From the NCBI GenBank assembly GCA_016934675.1, contig JAFGSJ010000141.1:1-64000 (forward strand): a DNA stretch of 64,000 bases. Direction: 5' to 3'. The stretch comes from a bacterium (lineage in GTDB: Bacteria > CSSED10-310 > JAFGSJ01). The translations under genes and the position numbers were made by a program. Below the pieces are notes generated by a model, which was not told the DNA's origin, did not search any database, and saw only the letters and a list, made by a program, of their open reading frames with translations. How positions within the stretch are numbered: position 1 is the stretch's first letter; every line of letters starts with the position of its first letter. Of this stretch, positions 43,603 through 52,385 are shown piece by piece.

Positions 43603-44679
43603 TCAGGATTTCTTGTGGTCATCAGCCTGATCAGGCTGTTCGTCCACATTACCGAAAAATCCCTGACTTGTTTTTATTTTTTGACCGGGTTGACTCGTTT
43701 TCTCAGGTGCGATATTCATCCGGGCCCGGCTTTGTTCATCGCAGTCTTCATCCGGGATGACGATCTTACGTTTAATAAGTGAATAGAAGGCCTGCAGGGT
43801 TTCCAGGTCACCGATCTCGTTCCGTTCAAGTATTTTTTGCAAGGTTTTCGTCCCCCGAAACTGGATCAGTATTTGTTTTTCATATCGATCGAGCTGGCTG
43901 TCCTGGATGAGGTGCGAGAGTGGTTGTGCCGGTTTAAAAACCGATCTCAAATCGGGCAAGTCTTCGATCAATCTCTTTTTTTCGTCGTATTGCCGGAGTC
44001 CTTCGAGTACCAGTGATTGCGCTTTCATAAGCACTCTTTTTTCAGGTGTAGTGATTCCATTAGCGAATGAAAACGACCCTTCTTCCCAGGACAACATTCT
44101 GAAAACAGCCCGATCTCCCCGTAACTGCCCTGTCTGGGCATCCACGACCTTACCCCGCTCAAAAAAAATGGTGCCCCGCTGCTCCTCCGATTGGAGTGAG
44201 AGTCGACCTGTTTTGGCATTCATATCCATGGATTGGACCAACTCGACCAGATTCATCTGGGCTAGATATCCGGTCAAACCACCAAACTCATCCAACTCCG
44301 GATTCTGTTGCTCGTGTACCACAGCCTTGATTTGGGTAATAATATCTTCTGGTGATTGGTCCTTACTCAAAAGTGCCTGAGCTCCAACTTCAGAACAGTG
44401 AATTTTGGCATACTCATCAACGTGTGTTGCGATCAGGATGATCCGTATTTTGCGAAAGTCCTCACTGCTTTTGAGAACATTACACAGATCGGCCCCCGAC
44501 ATACCGATCAGATCGATATCCGCCAGCACAACGTCGGGAATGTCCTCGGAGATTTTCTGCAAGGCATCGATCCCGTTCGAGGCCAATCTGATCGTATTCC
44601 AGTCGCCCATCAGGCTTGAAAGAAGCAGGGCCATACTTTTCTGGTCCTGATTGACAATAAGGATATTGATCTTCTTCAT
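43603..44679 (-). CDS. Response regulator with PATAN (DUF4388) domain
   Basis: This 358-residue protein has an N-terminal receiver domain. D54 (VVLADIDLIGMSG) is the predicted phospho-acceptor, with T85 and K106 conserved, though the N-terminal acidic pocket is partly NQD. A DUF4388/PATAN domain follows (about 130-250): LAQMNLVELVQSMDMNAKTG, GTIFFERGKVVDAQTG and VFRMLSWEEGSFSF. PATAN domains occur in cyanobacterial and deltaproteobacterial regulators that control motility and surface behaviour. The C-terminal region (about 270-358) is helical and charged. It sits between an MglA-like GTPase and a diguanylate cyclase. No kinase is adjacent, so its partner is unknown. Confidence 0.85.
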   Translation of the reverse strand: MKKINILIVNQDQKSMALLLSSLMGDWNTIRLASNGIDALQKISEDIPDVVLADIDLIGMSGADLCNVLKSSEDFRKIRIILIATHVDEYAKIHCSEVGAQALLSKDQSPEDIITQIKAVVHEQQNPELDEFGGLTGYLAQMNLVELVQSMDMNAKTGRLSLQSEEQRGTIFFERGKVVDAQTGQLRGDRAVFRMLSWEEGSFSFANGITTPEKRVLMKAQSLVLEGLRQYDEKKRLIEDLPDLRSVFKPAQPLSHLIQDSQLDRYEKQILIQFRGTKTLQKILERNEIGDLETLQAFYSLIKRKIVIPDEDCDEQSRARMNIAPEKTSQPGQKIKTSQGFFGNVDEQPDQADDHKKS

Positions 44680-44696
44680 AATCCGGCATCAGACCC

Positions 44697-44726
44697 TTGT
44701 ATTTTTTTTGTGAGATGAGTATAGAA
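44697..44726 (+). promoter_or_regulatory. Possible promoter of the diguanylate cyclase gene
   Basis: TTGTTA (44697-44702), an 18-base T-rich spacer and TATAGA (44721-44726) lie between the divergent regulator and cyclase genes. The -35 is weak. Confidence 0.3.
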
Positions 44727-44782
44727 TGACACAACATCCTTATTGAATCTATATGCATTCGTCGGAAGGAAGTCAACGGACA

Positions 44783-46906
44783 ATGATCAAATGGAAAAGG
44801 ATTATCAGCTCGATCGGATCGAGTCCGGTAATTGCTTCGTTTTTGACGCCTGTTCCCTATAGGGCCGTGCTTCCGTTCTCGGCCTTTGTGCTCGTGTTCG
44901 CTGGTTGGAGTGAATTACTGCTTCATCACGCCTGGTTGAGTATTTGCTGGACCCTTGTGCTGATTATCGGTATAACCTATTGGCTCATGTTAAATCTCCA
45001 GGCGGGTGAGACCAATAGTTTTGACCAAATCAGTCTGGCCCAGTTCTATCTTGCCCTGGTCAATCTGGCTTTTTCTCTGGTCAGAGGTTGGCACCTTTTG
45101 ATCAGTTTTTACTTGCTCATGATGGTCCTTGTGGTCATGTCCTTTCCGCGTCGGACCATCCAACTGATAAGCATACAGTTTGGACTGATCATCTTCTATC
45201 AGGCCCAGTTTCTACATTCGCCCCTGTCTACTATCTCACCGGATAAAAATGTGGTCGTTGCCTTTGCCTTCTCTTTTGGAGCTGTTATTTTATCATATTT
45301 GAAGATAGCGGCTGCACCTCCCGTCTTTTCGAGTTACCGAGATTCAAAGGACCTTGCTCCTGTTTCACTGAATGATGTTCGCGACATGGACACTGAAAAT
45401 CATGGCCCATTATTGTATGACAATGAAGATTCATTACAGGCCATGGCCGGAGAACGAATAGACCGGGTCCAGCAGATTCTCGATATGGTCCATGATATTA
45501 TCGGATCCTTCAGTACACTGTATTTCGAACTTGATCGGAACCAGGGCACACTTTCACCAACCTGTTGGTCAGTCTCGGACCCGGATGCACTGAAAACAGA
45601 CCTGGCCATACGACTCGGCAAGGGACCGATCGGTTGGGCCGCGAAAAATGATTCGCCCAACTACTGGAACCGTTCTCTGGGAGGGAATGAGCCAGAATAC
45701 TATCTTAACAAAGTCGGGGTCGAATCCATGCTGATCGTGCCTGTGCTCGAAGGCCATCAAGTCGCCGGTTGCATCGTGCTTGATTCTCGTAAAATCAATG
45801 CATTCGATACGCGTGATGAAAAAATTGTCACGGTCTTTGCCCGACAACTGGCCCTGATGTATGAAGTCCAGGACCAGGCTCATTCGATCAGTGAGAAAGC
45901 CGAGCTGTTCAAATCGCTCCAACAAGGCGGAAATCGGCTGCTCAAGACCCTGAAACTCGATGAATTGTTGACGGAAATCCTCAATCAGATGCGTGCCATC
46001 GTCACTTTTCCACATGACCTGATCGTGCTCTTCGACCCCAAAACCGAAAGACTCGAGTTGGTCGAGGTTTCTGAATCCGGATTGGAAAAGTCAAAAGGGA
46101 CAACGTTCGATCTGCTTGAAGGCTTGGCCGGTTATATTCTGCAACACCATAACGAAGCTGTTTTTTTCAGTGAAGCAAAAAAAATGCTCGCTGATCGACC
46201 ACTCCTCGGCTATGGCGAACCGGAATTCGAGGCCCAATCCCTCCTGTTTCTGCCCTTGAAATCGTCAAATCGGGTCCTCGGCCTGGTCATTCTCTGGTCA
46301 GATAGCGAACAGTCCCTCACGATCAGTAATGAGGTCCTGTCCATATTAGCGAACCAATACTGTCTCGCCCTGATCAACGCGCAAATGTATCACGCCCTCG
46401 AACGGTTGGCTGTTACCGACGGATTGACCCAATTGATTAACCACCGTCATTTCCAGGAGATGCTGGGGAATGAATTCAAGAGACTTGAACGGGAACCTCA
46501 CCCACTCTCGCTGATCCTGCTTGATATCGACCACTTTAAAAAATTCAACGATACCTACGGACACCCCATCGGCGACCAGGTCCTTAAGCGCGTCGCAAAA
46601 ATTCTCAAGGATTCCTGTCGCGATATCGATACGGTCGCTCGCTATGGTGGCGAAGAATTCGCCGTCATATTAATCAATACCGAACTGGATGGCTCCATTC
46701 AAATGGCCGAACGGATCAGGCAAACCGTGGCCCAGGATACTCTGACCATCGAAGCACTCGAACTCCAGGTCACGGTCAGCCTCGGCGTGGCAACCTTCCC
46801 CGATAATTGCTCCGATAAACAACAATTGATCGATCTCGCCGACCAGGCCCTCTACAAAGCCAAAGAAACTGGACGCAACCGGGTGGTCCATTGTAACCAG
46901 GTCTAA
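44783..46906 (+). CDS. Membrane GAF-GGDEF diguanylate cyclase
   Basis: This 707-residue protein has about six N-terminal hydrophobic segments (to about 180), then two GAF-like domains (about 215-365 and 380-540), and a GGDEF domain that makes cyclic di-GMP. The active-site motif is GGEEF (622-626) and an RxxD inhibitory site is present as RDID (613-616), so product feedback is expected. YLALVNLAFSLVRGWHLLIS is typical of the membrane part. No EAL or HD-GYP domain is seen. An ATG at 44753 is in frame but lacks a ribosome site. The ATG at 44783 follows GGAAGGAAG, with a rather long spacer of about 10. It diverges from the REC-PATAN gene. Confidence 0.87.
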   Translation: MIKWKRIISSIGSSPVIASFLTPVPYRAVLPFSAFVLVFAGWSELLLHHAWLSICWTLVLIIGITYWLMLNLQAGETNSFDQISLAQFYLALVNLAFSLVRGWHLLISFYLLMMVLVVMSFPRRTIQLISIQFGLIIFYQAQFLHSPLSTISPDKNVVVAFAFSFGAVILSYLKIAAAPPVFSSYRDSKDLAPVSLNDVRDMDTENHGPLLYDNEDSLQAMAGERIDRVQQILDMVHDIIGSFSTLYFELDRNQGTLSPTCWSVSDPDALKTDLAIRLGKGPIGWAAKNDSPNYWNRSLGGNEPEYYLNKVGVESMLIVPVLEGHQVAGCIVLDSRKINAFDTRDEKIVTVFARQLALMYEVQDQAHSISEKAELFKSLQQGGNRLLKTLKLDELLTEILNQMRAIVTFPHDLIVLFDPKTERLELVEVSESGLEKSKGTTFDLLEGLAGYILQHHNEAVFFSEAKKMLADRPLLGYGEPEFEAQSLLFLPLKSSNRVLGLVILWSDSEQSLTISNEVLSILANQYCLALINAQMYHALERLAVTDGLTQLINHRHFQEMLGNEFKRLEREPHPLSLILLDIDHFKKFNDTYGHPIGDQVLKRVAKILKDSCRDIDTVARYGGEEFAVILINTELDGSIQMAERIRQTVAQDTLTIEALELQVTVSLGVATFPDNCSDKQQLIDLADQALYKAKETGRNRVVHCNQV

Positions 46907-46960
46907 TTCCTGTGCCATCAATGACATTTGTTAGCACGAGCACCATAAAGGAGAAAGTCA

Positions 46961-47449
46961 ATGCAATCAGTCCTGTCCATTGTCGGCAAAAGCAATTCCG
47001 GTAAAACCACTCTGATCGAAAAATTGGTCCCTGAACTGAAAAGACGCGGTTATAGGATCGGGACGATTAAACATGATGCCCATGATTTTGAGATCGACTA
47101 TCCGGGCAAGGATAGCCATCGCCATTATCAGGCTGGGGCCGAACAGGTCCTGATCGCCAGCCCACACAAACTGGCCCTGGTCAAACAATTGTCGGATACA
47201 GTCCCACTCGATACGTTGATCGAACGCTACTGTCATGAACTGGACCTGGTTATCACCGAGGGTTATAAATCAGCGGATAAACCAAAAATCGAAGTGTTCA
47301 GGCCTGATATTCACCAAGAACCACTCGATTTGAAAAGCGATGAATTGATCGCCTTTGTCAGTGACACTGCCTTAAGACATGATGTGCCCTGCTTTCAACC
47401 GCACCAAATAGTTGAATTGGCAGATTTAATCGAACAAACCTTTCTCTGA
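46961..47449 (+). CDS. mobB: Molybdopterin-guanine dinucleotide biosynthesis protein B
   Basis: This 162-residue protein matches MobB, a P-loop GTPase that assists MobA in attaching GMP to molybdenum cofactor. The P-loop is GKSNSGKTTL. The family blocks GTIKHDAHDFEID, DSHRHYQAGAEQVLIAS and LDLVITEGYKSADKPKIEVFR are all present. AAAGGAGAAAG precedes the ATG. No other molybdenum cofactor gene is in the window. It follows the cyclase gene by 54 bases on the same strand and converges with the MATE gene. It implies that the organism makes at least one molybdo- or tungsto-enzyme. Confidence 0.92.
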   Translation: MQSVLSIVGKSNSGKTTLIEKLVPELKRRGYRIGTIKHDAHDFEIDYPGKDSHRHYQAGAEQVLIASPHKLALVKQLSDTVPLDTLIERYCHELDLVITEGYKSADKPKIEVFRPDIHQEPLDLKSDELIAFVSDTALRHDVPCFQPHQIVELADLIEQTFL

Positions 47450-47466
47450 AAAAACCGTGGGACTGA

Positions 47467-48927
47467 TCAATGCTCATTTGCTGCCGAGAGTCCGACTGTT
47501 ACCACCGGCATCTCGACCAGAGGCAATTCAGGCTTATCCCTGCTGATTTTTCTCGTTTTCCACTTGCCCCGATAGAACCAATACGCAGAGATGATGCCCT
47601 TGAGTAGGGTTGACAGGGAAATTGCCCACCAGACCGAAAGCAGCCCCATTCCCCAGGTTATCGCACAGAGATAAGCAACCGGGAAACGCAAGGCGGTCAG
47701 GGGAATCGAAATGAGCATGGGCGGAAGTGTATCGCCTGCCCCGGAAAATGCACCTTCAAGAATGATCTCGAACGCCAGAAAAACTTCACAACATGCAATA
47801 ATATACAGATATTGACTACCGAGAATGATCACTTCCTGGTCATTGATGAACAAGGCGATGATCTGGGGCGCAAAGAAGACAGCGATAAGAGCAAACACGC
47901 CCATGGCTATGGATCCATATAAAGTGGCCAACCAAGCCGCACGTTCAGCCCGGTCGGGCTTTCCAGCCCCCAGATTCTGGCCGACCAGCGTCGAAGCCGC
48001 GATGGCAAAGCCGACACTGGCCAGATAGGCTATGCCCTCGAGACGATGTCCCATGCCTAAAGCCGCCAATGAAGCCGTGCCAAAATGGGAAATGACCCGG
48101 GTCAATAGAATATAGATCAGACTGAATGAAACACCCGAGATCGCCACTGGTGAGCCAATCCTGATGATTGACCAGACCAGGCTAAAATCCACCACCAACC
48201 ATTCTCGACTGAACAAGCGAGGTAAGAGAGCCCGTCGCTTCAGGATCGGATGAGAAATCACTAAGCCGAGGCCGTAGGACATGATCGTAGCAATGGCCGC
48301 TCCCCTGACCCCCAGGATCGGAAAGCCCAAATAACCAAAGATAAGTAATGGGTCCAGAACAGCGTTAGCGATCAACGTCATCGCCAGTATTCCCATCGGG
48401 GTCTTTGTGTCACCGCTTGCCCGGAATATCGATTCCAGCCCCATATAGATGAAAGCCAAAGGAATCCCGGCCAGATAATAACCCAGATACTGTCTGGCCA
48501 GAACAGCCACCTCGATGGGCAGGTCCATGATCCGAAATAAGGGGGTCATCGAACCGATACCCACGAGACCAACCGCAATCCCGATCAGGGCGCTGACCAG
48601 CAAACCCAGACTCCCTGATAACCGGGCCAGGTCCATCCTGTCCGCACCGCAATAACGTGCAACCAAAGCGGTGATCCCGGTTGCCGAAATATGACAGACG
48701 GAATAGATGGCCCAGAGTATAAAACTGGCACCGGACACGGCTGCCAATGCTTCGGCACCCAATTTGCCCACCCAGAAAGCATCGATCAGGCTGAACAGGG
48801 TCTGGAGCACCATGGCCAACATGGTCGGCCATGCCAGAATAAACACCTGTCGCTCAAGTCTATCGTTAACCAGAGGATTGTTCTGACCATTTCCATTACC
48901 ACAACCATTGACGGTATTCTTGCTCAT
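47467..48927 (-). CDS. MATE family efflux transporter
   Basis: This 486-residue protein has about twelve hydrophobic helices arranged as two MatE repeats. The first opens LERQVFILAWPTMLAMVLQTLFS followed by IDAFWVGKLGAEALAAV, a clear MATE signature. The second repeat includes GMGHRLEGIAYLASVGFAIAAS and TLVGQNLGAGKP. These transporters export cationic drugs or metabolites using H+ or Na+. Which ion and substrate apply is not evident. A longer in-frame start at 49020 exists but neither start has a strong ribosome site. The ATG at 48927 gives a normal family length. The N-terminal Asn/Gly-rich stretch is unusual. Confidence 0.85.
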   Translation of the reverse strand: MSKNTVNGCGNGNGQNNPLVNDRLERQVFILAWPTMLAMVLQTLFSLIDAFWVGKLGAEALAAVSGASFILWAIYSVCHISATGITALVARYCGADRMDLARLSGSLGLLVSALIGIAVGLVGIGSMTPLFRIMDLPIEVAVLARQYLGYYLAGIPLAFIYMGLESIFRASGDTKTPMGILAMTLIANAVLDPLLIFGYLGFPILGVRGAAIATIMSYGLGLVISHPILKRRALLPRLFSREWLVVDFSLVWSIIRIGSPVAISGVSFSLIYILLTRVISHFGTASLAALGMGHRLEGIAYLASVGFAIAASTLVGQNLGAGKPDRAERAAWLATLYGSIAMGVFALIAVFFAPQIIALFINDQEVIILGSQYLYIIACCEVFLAFEIILEGAFSGAGDTLPPMLISIPLTALRFPVAYLCAITWGMGLLSVWWAISLSTLLKGIISAYWFYRGKWKTRKISRDKPELPLVEMPVVTVGLSAANEH

Positions 48928-49311
48928 GCTATACCTGACTGGACTTTCATTTCCCACTGCCGGTGCGATGAGGACCAATGAGCCCGGTAAACCATACTCT
49001 CCAAGAACATTTATTGCCATTTCAATCTAATACACAAGGTTTAGTACTCCCCTTATGCTTTAGCAAGATGGTCCAGCAAGTTAAGCGCAAACGATGACTC
49101 GTCCATCTGCAATTGTACTTATTCCTTCTGGGGTGGGGGATACCTGTGACCAGCAATGGGCGCCGCCTTCTTCATCGTGCTTTCTGACCCAATCGGGTTT
49201 GAGTAAGCCCATTTCTGACTCGACAAAACTCGCTTTTCCTGATAATAATACATCAAGGCTCTGGCTAACTCATGGTAATAAGTACGACAATCCGAGCGAG
49301 AATTCAGCGCA

Positions 49312-50172
49312 ATGTCAGAACAGAGAGACAACCCGCTACCTGGACTCGATGCCCTCTATACCTGTCATCAGGTCGAAGTGGAACAGGGCATCCGCCTGAT
49401 GGTCTATCAGTGGCAACCCGCTTCCAAATCCAAGCGTGAGAACGGACCTTTGGTCTTTGTGGCGGGTTGTGTCTCGAGTGTCGAGGGTTGGACCGACTTT
49501 CTGCAGGAAATCATTCCCATCAGACCCGTCTATTATATTGAATCACGGGAGAAGCAATCAACGGTCATAAACAGGGGCAAGCTCGGGCCCGCTGATTTTT
49601 CGATCCGAAGCATGAGCCTGGATATCATCTCTGTCTGTCAAAAACTGGGAATTATGGTCCCAAAGGCAATGGTTGCAGGCAGTTCCTTGGGTGCAACCGC
49701 CCTGCTGGAAGCACTGAAAGAAGATCATTTTCAACCGCGATTGGTCGTGCTCATCGGACCCAATACGGAATTCAGGGGACCCTGGTTCAGTAAAATCCTG
49801 CTCTGTCTTCCTGCTTCGAGCTATCATCTGATCAAGCATTTCATTATCTGGTATCTCGGGCATTTCCGAGTTGACCGGCGAAGGGAACCGGAACAGATGG
49901 AAAGATATAAAAGGACCTTACTGGAGGCGGACCCGTATCGCCTGAAACTGACAGTTCGTTCGTTTTTTCGGTACAAGGTCTGGCCAGGTCTCGAAAAGGT
50001 CACCGTCCCCATTGTCATCGCCTATTCGACCAGCGATACTCTGCATGTCGCCCACAATATCCGGCGCATGCGCACGGTCTTAGCTCGGGCCGAACTGTGT
50101 GAATGCCGGACCAACCTCTATATGCACAGTGCCGCCTTTGCCCAGGACTGTGAACGTCTCTTCCTCAAGTGA
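49312..50172 (+). CDS. Alpha/beta hydrolase
   Basis: This 286-residue protein has an alpha/beta-hydrolase fold. LVFVAGCVSSVEGW resembles the oxyanion region, and AGSSLGATALLEAL supplies the nucleophile elbow G-S-S-L-G. VIAYSTSDTLHVA carries the probable catalytic Asp, and NLYMHSAAF the probable His. No lid or signal peptide is clear. The substrate is unknown; small esters are typical of the family. The ATG at 49312 lacks a strong ribosome site. It lies 291 bases after the MATE gene start, in the opposite direction, and no partner gene is adjacent. Confidence 0.75.
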   Translation: MSEQRDNPLPGLDALYTCHQVEVEQGIRLMVYQWQPASKSKRENGPLVFVAGCVSSVEGWTDFLQEIIPIRPVYYIESREKQSTVINRGKLGPADFSIRSMSLDIISVCQKLGIMVPKAMVAGSSLGATALLEALKEDHFQPRLVVLIGPNTEFRGPWFSKILLCLPASSYHLIKHFIIWYLGHFRVDRRREPEQMERYKRTLLEADPYRLKLTVRSFFRYKVWPGLEKVTVPIVIAYSTSDTLHVAHNIRRMRTVLARAELCECRTNLYMHSAAFAQDCERLFLK

Positions 50173-50307
50173 TCATCCTTGACCAGATGCTCTAGTTTGA
50201 CACAATACTCAAAGAAGAAGAAACCCGAACAGAAATATCATTGTTCACACGGAAACACAAAGACACGGTAAAAAGAAGTGACTGGTAATAGCTGCCGCCT
50301 GAGTTGG

Positions 50308-50327
50308 CATGAGCGTCCTCGCTCATG
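50308..50327. repeat. Perfect 8-bp inverted repeat
   Basis: CATGAGCG (50308-50315) and CGCTCATG (50320-50327) flank TCCT. No T run follows closely (TTTT at 50334-50337 comes after GGTGGC), so a terminator role is uncertain. Confidence 0.5.
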
Positions 50328-50425
50328 GGTGGCTTTTCTCCGACACGGCCAGGTCGGCCGGGCCACTCCCAAGGGGAACATCGAATTTTCAGGGTGAAGA
50401 GATGTTTCATATTTGCGGATAATTA

Positions 50426-50434
50426 TGGTATACT
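50426..50434 (+). promoter_or_regulatory. Possible extended -10 promoter
   Basis: TGG-TATACT (50426-50434) is an extended -10 element without a clear -35. It lies 63 bases before the ATG at 50497. Confidence 0.3.
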
Positions 50435-50496
50435 GTCGGGGATGAGGACAGGAGATAGCCCTGAGATGGACAGAGTTATTGGCAAGGAGGTCGCCG

Positions 50497-51165
50497 ATGC
50501 ACGAGAATAAATCAGAAGCAGGTCCGGAACAAGGGGGCGGGTTTGGGCCTGAATTGAAGAAAATACTGTCGGAAGATACTGATACGGATAATCTGGCGTT
50601 TTCGAGTGAGGGTGCCGATCTGGCGGTACCACCCTCTCGTGAGGAGATTGTCCGGAGCATGATAGCCCGGATCGAGAAGATGACCGGGACCTATACCCTT
50701 GGTTTGACCACGAGCCAAACTGAAATTTTCGAGCATCTTCGTTTTCTCAATGACAACTTTTTCTTCGATCGCCCGGTCACGGACAGCGAATTGACCGGAC
50801 CCGAAAAGAATCCGTTGAAAGCGTCCATGAAGAAAACGTTGTTTCCGGTGCTGCGGAATGCGCTTGGCCTTATATTCGAGCGTCAGCGCTCATTCAACGG
50901 TGAATTGGTCAAGTTGTTGAATCGATTGCTCGAGGTTGCAGGCAATCAGCGTGATTTCAACATGGACCTGATCAAGTTCTGCGAGCGGACCATCGATCAC
51001 TATCGTTTGATGGAGGGGCTCGAGCGACGTTTTGATGATTATTTTGCCTATCTGACCAGGTTGTCCGTGCTCGAAGAAGACATGATCATCCTGCAGAAGA
51101 GAGTGAGTGAGCTTGAAAGTAAGACTCCGGTGACACAGCCCAAGGGGAAAAAACGGCGGAAATAA
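50497..51165 (+). CDS. Coiled-coil hypothetical protein of the glycan cluster
   Basis: I do not recognise a family. The 222-residue protein is hydrophilic with no signal or membrane helix. After an acidic N-terminal tail, residues 45-215 are strongly helical with heptad-like stretches, for example EEIVRSMIARIEKM, RQRSFNGELVKLLNRLLEV and EEDMIILQKRVSELES, ending in a Lys/Arg-rich tail (KGKKRRK). Similar coiled-coil proteins often precede GT4 glycosyltransferases in glycan gene clusters of diderms. A TTG at 50479 is in frame. The ATG at 50497 follows AAGGAGG at the right distance and was chosen. It is followed after 32 bases by the first glycosyltransferase. Confidence 0.6.
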   Translation: MHENKSEAGPEQGGGFGPELKKILSEDTDTDNLAFSSEGADLAVPPSREEIVRSMIARIEKMTGTYTLGLTTSQTEIFEHLRFLNDNFFFDRPVTDSELTGPEKNPLKASMKKTLFPVLRNALGLIFERQRSFNGELVKLLNRLLEVAGNQRDFNMDLIKFCERTIDHYRLMEGLERRFDDYFAYLTRLSVLEEDMIILQKRVSELESKTPVTQPKGKKRRK

Positions 51166-51197
51166 GTGGTATCAGGTGTATAGGAGACGAGAGAGGC

Positions 51198-52385
51198 ATG
51201 TCCAAAACGATCACATTTATCTGTCCCTGGTATGGTCAAGGCATCCCGGGAGGGTCGGAGCGAGCGGTCCGCGAATTAGTGCATCAACTCAGCGAGCGAG
51301 GTCTCGAGGTCCAAGTGTTCACGACCTGCGCCCATGACTTTTACGATTGGGCTGCTTATTATCCACCGGGACAGGTCGAGGAAAGCGGGACCAAATTGCA
51401 TCGCTTTATGCCCAACATGCGCAATTCCTCGGAATTCGATCGGGTGAACCGGTTACTGTTGGACGGGCGAGCGATTTCAGCCTGGGACGAGTCCGTTTTT
51501 TTGAACAATATTATTGCCAGTGACGATTTATGTCGTTGTATTTGGAGGGAGCGGGATGGGATTATTCCCATTTTCACGCCCTATATGTTCGGGACAACCT
51601 ATTGGGGGAGCCGGCTTATACCCGAGGACTCGTTCATCATTCCCTGTCTGCATGATGAGCCGTATAGCAAGTTGCCCCGCTACCGGACCATGCTCGAATC
51701 GGTCCGGGCCCTGCTCTTTTATTCGGAGGGCGAGGCCCGTGTCGCCAAGCAATTGGTCCGGAACAATGGTCGGGAACGGGTGATCGGATTAGGTCTGGAC
51801 CTGCCGGGACCTGTGCCCGAATCCGCTCGGCAGGAGTTCAGACGGCGGTATGCCCTGGAGGTCCCATATTTATTTTTACCGGGTCGCAAACAGCCCGAGA
51901 AGAATACCAGTCTGGCCCTTGATTATTTTCAGCAGTTTCTGCAGCGAAATCCGGACACCCCGATCAAGCTGGTCCTGTCCGGACCGGGCAGGATCGAGTT
52001 TCCCGAACATTGCTCGGGAAGCTTTATGGACCTCGGTTTTATCGATACATCGGTTTTAGCGTGTGCGTATGCCTGTGCACGGGCAGTCTGTATTCCTTCG
52101 ACGCGTGAAAGCTTTTCCTTTACCATGTTCGAAGCCTGGTCGCACGGACGACCGGTCCTGGTCCAGAGAGATTGCCTGGCCACGGCCCTGCCGGTCAAAC
52201 ACTGCCGAGGTGGCGACATGTTCCATGATGCCCCAAGTTTCGGGACCGCTCTCGAAGAAATCCTCGGCCGTTCTGAAGCTGAGGACCTGGACATCGGGCG
52301 GCGAGGTTATAATTATACACGTGAGCAGTGTAGCTGGGACCGGGTTATTGACCGCTTTATCGAGGCAATCGGGCATACATCATGA
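51198..52385 (+). CDS. GT4 family glycosyltransferase
   Basis: This 395-residue protein has a GT-B fold of the GT4 type. The N-terminal half begins ITFICPWYGQGIPGGSERAV, which fits a nucleotide-sugar transferase with a glycine-rich acceptor-side loop. The C-terminal donor half carries YLFLPGRKQPEKNTSLALDYF, and the E-x7-E motif lies in PSTRESFSFTMFEAWSHGRPV. TTCAHDFYDWAAYYPPG also occurs, changed, in the second half of the next protein, so the two are paralogues. Donor and acceptor cannot be told. Its TGA overlaps the ATG of the next gene (ATGA). It begins 32 bases after the coiled-coil gene and is probably co-transcribed with it. Confidence 0.85.
   Translation: MSKTITFICPWYGQGIPGGSERAVRELVHQLSERGLEVQVFTTCAHDFYDWAAYYPPGQVEESGTKLHRFMPNMRNSSEFDRVNRLLLDGRAISAWDESVFLNNIIASDDLCRCIWRERDGIIPIFTPYMFGTTYWGSRLIPEDSFIIPCLHDEPYSKLPRYRTMLESVRALLFYSEGEARVAKQLVRNNGRERVIGLGLDLPGPVPESARQEFRRRYALEVPYLFLPGRKQPEKNTSLALDYFQQFLQRNPDTPIKLVLSGPGRIEFPEHCSGSFMDLGFIDTSVLACAYACARAVCIPSTRESFSFTMFEAWSHGRPVLVQRDCLATALPVKHCRGGDMFHDAPSFGTALEEILGRSEAEDLDIGRRGYNYTREQCSWDRVIDRFIEAIGHTS

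Larger units (their letters stand above)
50173..50496. other. Repeat-bearing intergenic stretch before the glycan cluster
   Basis: No gene is supported here. Around 50246-50268 an ACAC-based microrepeat (CACACGG, AAACAC, AAAGACACGG) appears. At 50308-50327 CATGAGCG and CGCTCATG form a perfect eight-pair hairpin with a TCCT loop. GGCC-rich words follow near 50344-50365. An extended -10 is listed separately. Confidence 0.5.

Noticed and set aside
43439-43630. A 63-codon plus-strand frame between the GTPase and regulator genes
   Set aside because: No ribosome site, overlaps the end of the regulator gene and shows no recognisable motif.
47467-49020. Longer start for the MATE transporter at 49020
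   Set aside because: It lacks a ribosome site and adds 31 residues not typical of the family, though the shorter start is not strongly supported either.
50246-50268. ACAC-based microrepeat considered as a CRISPR fragment
   Set aside because: No regularly spaced repeats or unique spacers, and no cas genes.
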